Positions 13,823-19,830 of a DNA stretch of 19,830 bases are shown in pieces. A model generated the notes under the pieces. That model was given only the letters and a program-made list of their open reading frames with translations. It was not told the DNA's origin and did no database searches. Made by a program: the position numbers and the translations under genes. Source of the stretch: an uncultured Clostridia bacterium (GTDB lineage: Bacteria; Bacillota; Clostridia; Christensenellales; Aristaeellaceae); assembly GCA_934663625.1 (NCBI GenBank), contig CAKUKP010000058.1:1-19830 (forward strand). The letters are read 5' to 3'. Numbering within the stretch: position 1 is the first letter of the stretch; each line of letters starts with the position of its first letter.

Positions 13823-15648
13823 TCAATGCATTGTGCGATTATTATGATATCCTGCGGCGAGAGAATAAAATCCCACCTGATGGATATTCATATGTAAAGG
13901 TATCCTACTTAATCCAGCTAAACGAAGCAGGTAAGATTGTCAATATCAGTATTCCTGATTCATTGGATTCAAAATCGAACCCCTGCCCGCAGAAAATGCT
14001 ATTCCCGAAACGAATGCATAAGTCTGCAACATCCAGCGAGTTCATCGAACACCGGCCGGTATACATTTTTGGTCTTAAATACAATAAGGAAACCGATCGC
14101 CTCACCAGCATAGATTCTACAAATAATGCACAAAAATCTCACACAAAACTTGTGCAGTACAATCTGGAAGCGCTTCAGGGAATCGATGATCCATTGGTTA
14201 ATGCCTACTGCGCCTTTTTGAAAACATGGGTTCCATCTGCAGAAACGGAAAATCCTCAGCTGGTATCGCTTCGAAAGAAAATCGAGAGTGTTTCTTTCGC
14301 CTTTTGTCTGGAAAACAATTCCGAAAGGTTTTTGCAGGATGTTCCCGCGGTCAAAGCGCGCTGGGAAGTCATCTATGCACAGAACGAAAATGATACCAAA
14401 GTGGCGTGCTGTTCAATCACCGGTGAAGGTGATCGAATCGCACGCATTCACGATCCGATCCAAGGCATTTGCGGTGGAAATTCTGCTGGTGCCAGACTTG
14501 TTTGTTTTAAAAACGATGCAGAAATATCCTACGGCGCAACGCAATCATTTAACTGTAACATCGGCAGATCCGCCATGCACAAATATACGGCAGTGCTCGA
14601 ATACCTCGCAACGAATTCAAAAAATAAAACGTTGCTCGAAGATATCACAGTACTCCATTGGGCAGCTTCTGCGGACGAGCGTTACAATGACGTAGCCTAT
14701 GATTTCTTGGATGATGAGCGCGAAGGCGCGAACGAGGTTACCGAGGCGCTGGATATCCTGCTGAAAAATGCACGTAATGGTATCCAACAGATCGATATGC
14801 CCGCACTGCTCCGCGATATGGATCTATCTGTTTCATTCTATATCGTCGGTCTGAAGCCCAGCAACTCTCGTATTGCAGTGAAATTCATCTATCGAAATAC
14901 CTTCGCCGATGTACTTTCGAACATCGCCCGTCACATCGACGATATGAAAATCGGGCTCCATTCGCGTCCGGTTCGGCTGAAGCAATTGGTTCATGAACTA
15001 CTCCCTCCTAAAGCTGATAAGAAGAAGCAAAACTCGAACCAATCTATCGATCCGACGCTCACGTCAAAACTGTTCAGCGCGGTGATCAACGGAACGATGT
15101 ATCCCAATTGGCTTTTGGCTACGCTTGTGCGCAGAATTCAAACGGATATAAATATCGTTTCTGGAAATTCAAAATCCGAAGAAATCCACATGGAAAACCA
15201 CATTGAAATCCTTATGAGGATGATAAAGGCATGTATCAACAGAAGTGCAAGGTTGAACGGAGAAAAGGAGGTTATTTCCGTGGCATTGGACAGAACGAAT
15301 CAGAATCCCGCCTACCTGTGCGGCAGATTGTTCGCCGTACTGGAGGGCATTCAACAGAGAGCGTCAAACTACAGCTTGAACCGCACAATCAAGGACGCCT
15401 ATTTCGCATCCGCTTCTGTTCACCCTGCAGCGATCTTTCCAAAGCTGATCATTCTGGCGCAGTATCATCTTGCCAAGCTGGACAACAGCTACTTTGCCGA
15501 TCAGGAGATCATGGAACTCATCGCCGGTCTGGGCAATGAATTTCCCGACATGCTCTCGTTAAAAGATCAGGGAATTTTCATGCTGGGCTACTACCAGCAA
15601 AAGGCGGATACACAACAGAGAATCAAACAGTACAAGGAGGATAAATAA
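13816..15648 (+). CDS. cas8c: Cas8c (Csd1), large subunit of type I-C Cascade
   Basis: Cas8c recognises the PAM and opens the target DNA. The 610-aa protein has the family features RPVYIFGLKY (about residues 80-89), CSITGEGDRIARIHDPIQG, GNSAGARLVCFKNDAEISYG and the C-terminal NPAYLCGRLFAVLEGIQQ with a helical bundle. Length fits the family (about 570-620 aa). GGAGG lies 7 nt before the ATG, which sits inside the last codons of cas5c. The first two thirds are visibly more A/T-rich than the neighbouring cas genes, as expected of a fast-diverging subunit. The last 122 codons can also be translated separately as Cas11c. Confidence 0.93.
   Translation: MLINALCDYYDILRRENKIPPDGYSYVKVSYLIQLNEAGKIVNISIPDSLDSKSNPCPQKMLFPKRMHKSATSSEFIEHRPVYIFGLKYNKETDRLTSIDSTNNAQKSHTKLVQYNLEALQGIDDPLVNAYCAFLKTWVPSAETENPQLVSLRKKIESVSFAFCLENNSERFLQDVPAVKARWEVIYAQNENDTKVACCSITGEGDRIARIHDPIQGICGGNSAGARLVCFKNDAEISYGATQSFNCNIGRSAMHKYTAVLEYLATNSKNKTLLEDITVLHWAASADERYNDVAYDFLDDEREGANEVTEALDILLKNARNGIQQIDMPALLRDMDLSVSFYIVGLKPSNSRIAVKFIYRNTFADVLSNIARHIDDMKIGLHSRPVRLKQLVHELLPPKADKKKQNSNQSIDPTLTSKLFSAVINGTMYPNWLLATLVRRIQTDINIVSGNSKSEEIHMENHIEILMRMIKACINRSARLNGEKEVISVALDRTNQNPAYLCGRLFAVLEGIQQRASNYSLNRTIKDAYFASASVHPAAIFPKLIILAQYHLAKLDNSYFADQEIMELIAGLGNEFPDMLSLKDQGIFMLGYYQQKADTQQRIKQYKEDK
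15263..15271 (+). promoter_or_regulatory. Internal Shine-Dalgarno inside cas8c for Cas11c
   Basis: AAAAGGAGG ends 8 nt before the in-frame GTG at 15280. It is as strong as the site used for cas7c and lies deep inside the cas8c reading frame, where there would be no need for it unless an internal start is used. Confidence 0.75.
15280..15648 (+). CDS. cas11c: Cas11c, small subunit of type I-C Cascade made from an internal start in cas8c
   Basis: In characterised type I-C systems the small subunit Cas11c is translated from within cas8c and lines the Cascade belly to stabilise the non-target strand. Here an in-frame GTG (codon 489 of cas8c) preceded by a strong Shine-Dalgarno would give a 122-aa, mostly helical protein. 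It starts M(V)ALDRTNQNPAYLCGRLFAV and ends with the cas8c stop. Size and content agree with known Cas11c proteins. Other internal starts (ATG at 15190, 15213 and 15219) lack a ribosome site. Separate translation is inferred and not shown by sequence alone. Confidence 0.75.
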   Translation: MALDRTNQNPAYLCGRLFAVLEGIQQRASNYSLNRTIKDAYFASASVHPAAIFPKLIILAQYHLAKLDNSYFADQEIMELIAGLGNEFPDMLSLKDQGIFMLGYYQQKADTQQRIKQYKEDK

Positions 15649-15649
15649 C

Positions 15650-16513
15650 ATGTCTATCGAAAAACGCTATGATTTCGTGATGCTCTTCGATGTGGAAAAC
15701 GGCAACCCCAACGGCGACCCCGATATGGGCAATACCCCGCGCATTGATATTGAAACCGGACATGGTTACATCACCGATGTATGCATCAAGCGCAAAATCC
15801 GCAACTATGTGGAATTAGTAAAAGAGGGCGAGCCCCGGTTCAACATCCTCGTAAAGCCGGATCGTTCCCTGAATTCCAAATTCACCGAAGCCTATAAAGC
15901 GTGCGGTTTGAAAACCGGCGCGAAGGACAAAAACGCCGACGACATCAAAACGGCGCGGGATTACATGTGTAACAATTACTTCGATGTGCGCACCTTCGGC
16001 ATGGTCATGTCCACCGGCGATAGTTGTTCATGTGGCATCGTGCGCGGTCCCGTGCAGATCAATTTTGCCCGCAGCATTTCGCCCGTAAACTGTCTAAACG
16101 TCACCATCACCCGTCAGGCAAAGACCAACGATAAACGACAGGAAACAGGGCCTACCGAAATAGGCAAAAAGAGCGTCATCCCCTATGCGCTCTACCGCGC
16201 GGAGGGCTATGTTTCCGCCGCACAAGCAAAGAAGATTACCGGCTTTGATGAAGCGGATCTGGAGCTTCTCTGGACGGCGATCATCAACATGTTTGAAAAC
16301 GACCACAGCGCCGCCCGCGGCAAGATGTGTATGCGCGCGCTGTATGTATTTGAGCATAACAGTCTATTAGGTAACGCTCGTTCCGAAGTCTTGTTCGATA
16401 AGATTCAAGTCGAGGAGAAATCGCCGGTCACGCCCTGCCGTCATTTTTCGGATTACACGATTTCGGTGGATGAAGCCATGCCCGAAGGTGTGCGTCTGAT
16501 CCGAAAGCTATAA
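15650..16513 (+). CDS. cas7c: Cas7c (Csd2), crRNA backbone subunit of type I-C Cascade
   Basis: Several copies of Cas7 coat the spacer part of the crRNA. The 287-aa protein shows the Csd2 start RYDFVMLFDVENGNPNGDPD and then GYITDVCIKRKIRNYVE. RTFGMVMSTG and GPVQINFARSISPV follow. The C-terminus FSDYTISVDEAMPEGVRLIR is also typical. AAGGAGG lies in the end of cas8c, and only one base separates the cas8c stop from the ATG. The stop shares one base with the cas4 ATG (TAATG), implying coupled translation and fixed order of expression. Confidence 0.95.
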   Translation: MSIEKRYDFVMLFDVENGNPNGDPDMGNTPRIDIETGHGYITDVCIKRKIRNYVELVKEGEPRFNILVKPDRSLNSKFTEAYKACGLKTGAKDKNADDIKTARDYMCNNYFDVRTFGMVMSTGDSCSCGIVRGPVQINFARSISPVNCLNVTITRQAKTNDKRQETGPTEIGKKSVIPYALYRAEGYVSAAQAKKITGFDEADLELLWTAIINMFENDHSAARGKMCMRALYVFEHNSLLGNARSEVLFDKIQVEEKSPVTPCRHFSDYTISVDEAMPEGVRLIRKL

Positions 16514-17133
16514 TGGAACAGATTGCGATTCGGATGCTGCAGCATTTCCTGTATTGCAGCCACCGCTGGGGATTGATGGAAATCGATCGGGCGTGGGCGG
16601 AGAATGCGTTCATCGTCAAAGGCAACATCATTCACGAACGCGCCCATCAGAAGGGCGGCTATGCGCTGCGGGGAAAGAAGGTCTGTACCGATCTGGATAT
16701 ATGGAATGATGCATACGGCATCTACGGAAAGCTGGATTGTCTGGAAATTGGAAACGACGGCTACACCATCGTCGAATACAAGCCGACGCAGCCCAAGGAT
16801 GGCTGCCCCTGCCGAATCGAAGATGCGCTGCAGGTCTACGCCCAGAAAAAGTGCGTCGATTCCATGTTCGGCTGCAGCAGCGCCGCTGTAATTTATTATG
16901 CGGACACCAAAAAGCGAATGGATATTACCTTCGGTGAGGCGGATTTCGAAGCGCTGCTGACCGGCGCGCTTTCTGAAATGCGCGCCTGCATCGCCGCAGG
17001 CCGCATCCCGCCGGTGCGCGAACGACAGGTTTGCAACGGCTGTTCGATGAAGGATCTCTGTATGCCCGCCGCGGGCAAAAGGCCGGTTGGACTTCGAAAA
17101 CGCATTGCAAAGGCATTGGAGGCGGAAGCATGA
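16513..17133 (+). CDS. cas4: Cas4, iron-sulphur RecB-type exonuclease of spacer acquisition
   Basis: Cas4 trims prespacers and helps choose the PAM together with Cas1-Cas2. The 206-aa protein has all four cluster cysteines: C15 in FLYCSHRW and C174, C177 and C183 in CNGCSMKDLC. RecB nuclease residues are H41 in GNIIHERAH, D75 in GKLDCLE, E88 and K90 in VEYKP, and Q107/Y109 in ALQVYAQ. No clear Shine-Dalgarno precedes the ATG, which overlaps the cas7c stop as TAATG, so re-initiation after cas7c is likely. The stop overlaps the cas1 start as ATGA. Confidence 0.95.
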   Translation: MEQIAIRMLQHFLYCSHRWGLMEIDRAWAENAFIVKGNIIHERAHQKGGYALRGKKVCTDLDIWNDAYGIYGKLDCLEIGNDGYTIVEYKPTQPKDGCPCRIEDALQVYAQKKCVDSMFGCSSAAVIYYADTKKRMDITFGEADFEALLTGALSEMRACIAAGRIPPVRERQVCNGCSMKDLCMPAAGKRPVGLRKRIAKALEAEA

Positions 17134-18146
17134 GGAAGCTGCTCAACACGATATACGTTACCAGCGAAAACGCCTACCTCTGTCTGGACGGCGAAAACTT
17201 CGTCTGTCGCGAGGATGACAGCATTAAGGCGCGCATTCCATTCGATAACATCGAATCAATCGTATGCATCAATTATCCCGGCTGTTCGCCCGCACTGATG
17301 GGCAAATGCGCGCAAAAGCTGATTCCCATCAGCTTCATTTCGCCGCAGGGTACATTTCTCGCCAAGGTCTATGCCGGTACGCGCGGAAACGTATTTCTGC
17401 GGATTCAACAGATCGACTGCTTCCGCGAGAACGGCTTGCTGCTGGCGAAAAACAGCATGGCGGCAAAGGTAACCAACTCCGTCGGCGTACTGAAACGCAC
17501 GCTGCACGATACGCCCGATCTTCGATCCGATCCGCAGATCGTTCGCGTCGTACAGGCGCTTACCGATGCAATCGATTCGATTTTCGCCGCCGACAGCTAT
17601 GAATCGCTGCTGGGCATCGAAGGCGCATGCGCGAAGGAATACTACAGCGTATTGGGCAAAGCGTTTAAAAATCCGGATTTCAACTTCGATGGCCGCACCA
17701 AACGTCCGCCGCTCGATCCGGTAAACGCCGTGCTTTCGTTCGTATACACGTTGTATACGAACGAATTCGCCGCCGGTCTGGAAACTGTGGGACTGGATAG
17801 CTATATCGGCTTTTATCATAAGCTCCGCAGCGGAAGAAGCTCGCTTGCGTGCGATCTTGTGGAGGAAGCGCGCTGCATCGTCGATCGATTTACCATCACG
17901 CTGTTCAATCTGAAAATACTCCAGCAGAAGGATTTTCAGCCGGAAGAAGGCGGCGCGGTCTATCTGAACGATGGCGGGCGCAAAAAGGTGATCGCGCATT
18001 GGCAGGAGAAAAAACGCAGCGATATCGTACACCCGTATCTGAAGCAGAAGATTCAATTGGGACTTCTTCCCTACGTTCAAAGCAACCTTCTTGCAAAACA
18101 TGTACGAGGCGAACTGGAGGAATATCCATGCTACCTGAACGGATAG
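17130..18146 (+). CDS. cas1: Cas1, CRISPR integrase
   Basis: Cas1 with Cas2 inserts prespacers at the leader end of the array. The 338-aa protein begins MRKLLNTIYVTSENAYLCLD and has the metal-binding residues E164 in LLGIEGACAKEYY, H230 in GFYHKLRSGRSSLA and E245/E246 in CDLVEEARCIVDR. Where I expect DLMEEFRP in I-C relatives, this protein has DLVEEARC, a changed but probably tolerated second-shell position. The frame is open further upstream, but the ATG at 17130 has GGAGG 7 nt upstream and overlaps the cas4 stop as ATGA. A 55-nt gap follows before cas2, the longest in the operon. Confidence 0.95.
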   Translation: MRKLLNTIYVTSENAYLCLDGENFVCREDDSIKARIPFDNIESIVCINYPGCSPALMGKCAQKLIPISFISPQGTFLAKVYAGTRGNVFLRIQQIDCFRENGLLLAKNSMAAKVTNSVGVLKRTLHDTPDLRSDPQIVRVVQALTDAIDSIFAADSYESLLGIEGACAKEYYSVLGKAFKNPDFNFDGRTKRPPLDPVNAVLSFVYTLYTNEFAAGLETVGLDSYIGFYHKLRSGRSSLACDLVEEARCIVDRFTITLFNLKILQQKDFQPEEGGAVYLNDGGRKKVIAHWQEKKRSDIVHPYLKQKIQLGLLPYVQSNLLAKHVRGELEEYPCYLNG

Positions 18147-18158
18147 CAAATGCGAACG

Positions 18159-18201
18159 AAAGGAGGAACCGCGATCTGGCATCGCTGGTCAAACAATCTC
18201 C
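18159..18201 (+). promoter_or_regulatory. Distant Shine-Dalgarno and hairpin before cas2
   Basis: A strong Shine-Dalgarno, AAAGGAGG, lies at 18159-18166, but the cas2 ATG is 35 nt further on with no other ribosome site. Between them ACC-GCGAT, loop CTGGC, and ATCGC-T-GGT (18168-18189) can form a hairpin with one bulge. Folding would reduce the effective spacing to about 13 nt. Confidence 0.5.
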
Positions 18202-18492
18202 ATGATGGTTCTGATAAGTTACGATGTCTCAACCACCGATCCCGCCGGAAAAAAGCGGCTTCGCGACATCGCGAAAAAATGCAAGGATCATGCGCAGCGC
18301 GTGCAAAACTCCGTCTTTGAAGCCGATCTGGATTACGGCAAGTTCCTGAAGCTGAAAAACGATTTGATCAATCTGATGGATGCTGAAAAGGACAGCCTGC
18401 GCTTTTACTACCTCGGAAACAATTGGAAAAAATCTATCGAACACGTCGGCGCGAAACCGACCTATGATCCGGAAGGCACAATCATCCTGTAG
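18202..18492 (+). CDS. cas2: Cas2, structural partner of Cas1 in spacer acquisition
   Basis: The 96-aa ferredoxin-fold protein starts MMVLISYDVSTTDPAGKKRL, with the conserved D8 after the first strand. It contains RVQNSVFEADLD and KDSLRFYYLGNNWKKSIEHVG. It ends YDPEGTIIL, the typical type I-C Cas2 ending, and 96 aa is the usual I-C length, which fixes the start at 18202 (an ATG at 18205 is equivalent). It dimerises and bridges two Cas1 dimers. Unlike the other cas genes it has no close ribosome-binding site. It is the last cas gene and directly precedes the leader. Confidence 0.95.
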   Translation: MMVLISYDVSTTDPAGKKRLRDIAKKCKDHAQRVQNSVFEADLDYGKFLKLKNDLINLMDAEKDSLRFYYLGNNWKKSIEHVGAKPTYDPEGTIIL

Positions 18493-18713
18493 GAGAGTTC
18501 GTGCATTCCTTAGAATCCCACCGACCGAAAGCTTCTGTTTGGTTACTTTCAGGGCTTTCGCTCGGTCGGCGAACCTCCGGTGATGGAATCTTCATCGATG
18601 GTTCGCCTGAAAAAACAGGGCATTATGCTTCCAATAGAAGCATTTTAGGTAACTATCTGTCCACCTCGATCAAGATGTTGCGTCCGCACATGTATATTCT
18701 ACAACATATTGCG
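18493..18713 (+). promoter_or_regulatory. CRISPR leader region
   Basis: The 221 nt between cas2 and the first repeat hold no gene. The cas2-proximal half carries three inverted repeats in a row: CCGACCG/CGGTCGG with inner AAAGC/GCTTT (18521-18569), GGCGAACC/GGTTCGCC (18568-18607) and ATGCTTC/GAAGCAT (18625-18643). The array-proximal 70 nt are more A/T-rich. They contain TATATT at 18693-18698, a possible -10 for the array transcript without a good -35, and a split ATGTTG (18675-18680)/CAACAT (18702-18707) inverted repeat. New spacers should enter at 18714. Confidence 0.7.
18625..18647 (+). terminator. Possible weak terminator after the cas operon
   Basis: A 7-bp perfect stem ATGCTTC/GAAGCAT with loop CAATA is followed by TTTTA. 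The stem is short and A/T-rich and the U run brief, so termination would be partial at best. Confidence 0.3.
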
Positions 18714-19830
18714 GTCGCACCTCACACGAGGTGCGTGAGTTGAAATCGTCGATATCATCATCATCGGAACTTATCGTGTGTCGCACCTCACACGAGGTGC
18801 GTGAGTTGAAATCCGCCGCAGCTGCACGCAGCGACCCAGCACGCGGTCGCACCTCACACGAGGTGCGTGAGTTGAAATCCCTACCTGAACAGCGCGCAGA
18901 TCACCGGCGCACGTCGCACCTCACACGAGGTGCGTGAGTTGAAATCAGCTTCGCGATGTTCTTCACCATGTTCCGGTGCGTCGCACCTCACACGAGGTGC
19001 GTGAGTTGAAATGGGCGCTCCTGTCCGTCCACTTCATCCTCATGCGTCGCACCTCACACGAGGTGCGTGAGTTGAAATCGACCGCACGCAAAACGTCGAA
19101 GAACGCGAAGCGTCGCACCTCACACGAGGTGCGTGAGTTGAAATTTTCATGCGCAGGTCGGATTCCAGTGAATCAATCTTGTCGCACCTCACACGAGGTG
19201 CGTGAGTTGAAATCATCCAGCGCATGTTATACATCGTCTGTCTGCGTCGCACCTCACACGAGGTGCGTGAGTTGAAATGCCAATGTCTGTTGAAATACCG
19301 CGCAGTCCGGCGTGTCGCACCTCACACGAGGTGCGTGAGTTGAAATCATTGAATTCGGCGATTTCGCAATTGGAGAATTAGTCGCACCTCACACGAGGTG
19401 CGTGAGTTGAAATTCGTAGCCGTGTCAGAAGCGGCTTTCAGCTCTTGTCGCACCTCACACGAGGTGCGTGAGTTGAAATCACAAAGGCAACCGGCGCGGC
19501 TGGCGGCGCTGCCGTCGCACCTCACACGAGGTGCGTGAGTTGAAATATTGATCACGGTTACAATCGCGTCGCGTACCTGTCGCACCTCACACGAGGTGCG
19601 TGAGTTGAAATCGAAATAGAGCGCTCACGGCGCAATGCGTTCAATGTCGCACCTCACACGAGGTGCGTGAGTTGAAATCCCATCCCGCCGCCAGTTGAAC
19701 CAGTTGAAGATCAGTCGCACCTCACACGAGGTGCGTGAGTTGAAATCAGATACAAAAGCGTCTGCATGTAGTTCTCGGTCATGTCGCACCTCACACGAGG
19801 TGCGTGAGTTGAAATCACAACACGCCTCCA
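18714..19830 (+). CRISPR. Type I-C CRISPR array, 17 repeats and 16 complete spacers, continues past the window
   Basis: The 33-nt repeat is identical in all 17 copies (first 18714-18746, last 19783-19815). It starts GTCGCACC, has the stem GCACCTC/GAGGTGC around ACAC, and ends GTGAGTTGAAAT, the usual type I-C form. Spacers are 32-36 nt and all different. A further spacer begins at 19816 and is cut by the window end. The leader-distal end is not seen, so no degenerate terminal repeat can be assessed. Orientation (stem then GTTGAAAT, with cas2 and leader upstream) shows transcription on the plus strand. After Cas5c cleavage the 5' handle should end in GAAAT. By eye I saw no spacer matching other parts of this window. 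Confidence 0.99.

Noticed and set aside
17031..17129. Upstream extension of cas1 by 33 codons
   Set aside because: It overlaps the end of cas4 in another frame and lacks homology; the ATG at 17130 has a good ribosome site and gives the usual Cas1 N-terminus.
18150..18320. Short open frame starting at ATG 18150, running into cas2 in another frame
   Set aside because: Its start lies before the AAAGGAGG rather than after it, it resembles nothing, and it is basic out-of-frame cas2 sequence.
18670..19585. Open frames inside the CRISPR array with repeated peptides such as RTSHEVRELK
   Set aside because: These are translations of the CRISPR repeat, not a repeat protein.

Overview
This window is a chromosomal segment of a Bacillota (Firmicutes) bacterium, most likely an uncultured, moderately GC-rich Clostridia-type lineage. 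The evidence is the block mrnC-rlmB-rae1(yacP)-sigH, a Bacillota arrangement that includes the sporulation/transition-state sigma factor SigH. A secA-prfB pair points the same way, as does a palindromic repeat type that I associate with gut Clostridia. The genus assignment is inference; no rRNA gene is present.

Region 1 (1-3112, minus strand) is a compact information-processing operon. It has an extended -10 promoter, then mrnC, rlmB, rae1 and sigH, with overlapping or nearly touching genes. A tRNA-Gly(CCC) gene and the start of tuf follow, driven by their own near-consensus promoter (TTGACA, 17 nt, TAGAAT). These genes serve rRNA maturation and methylation, ribosome-associated mRNA cleavage, sigma-factor synthesis and elongation.

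Region 2 (about 3113-4225) has no genes but is dense in signals. First comes a cluster of DnaA-box-like sequences, four of them matching TTATNCACA exactly, next to a strongly AT-rich stretch. Then come about 650 nt of back-to-back hairpins. These resolve into two inverted copies of one multi-hairpin element whose stems differ by paired changes while an 11-nt loop is kept. A third partial copy lies at 6103-6291.

Region 3 (4226-10602, minus strand) reads secA, a DUF2500 membrane protein, prfB, then after the third hairpin copy a Lit-like (DUF1461) membrane protein and tsaD. These cover protein export, translation termination, lipoprotein acyl-chain modification (by family) and tRNA t6A synthesis.

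Region 4 (10763-19830, plus strand) is a complete type I-C CRISPR-Cas locus. A good promoter is followed by cas3-cas5c-cas8c-cas7c-cas4-cas1-cas2, a leader, and an array of at least 17 identical 33-nt repeats with 16 full spacers that continues past the window edge. Cas5c should process the crRNA, and Cas5c/Cas8c/Cas7c should form Cascade with a small subunit, Cas11c. An in-frame GTG with a strong Shine-Dalgarno sequence inside cas8c would give a 122-aa Cas11c. Cas3 would be the recruited nuclease-helicase, and Cas4-Cas1-Cas2 the adaptation module.

The least explained parts are the covarying multi-hairpin element, the DnaA-box cluster away from dnaA, the unusual initiation region of cas2, and the strong bias to C at the first spacer base.
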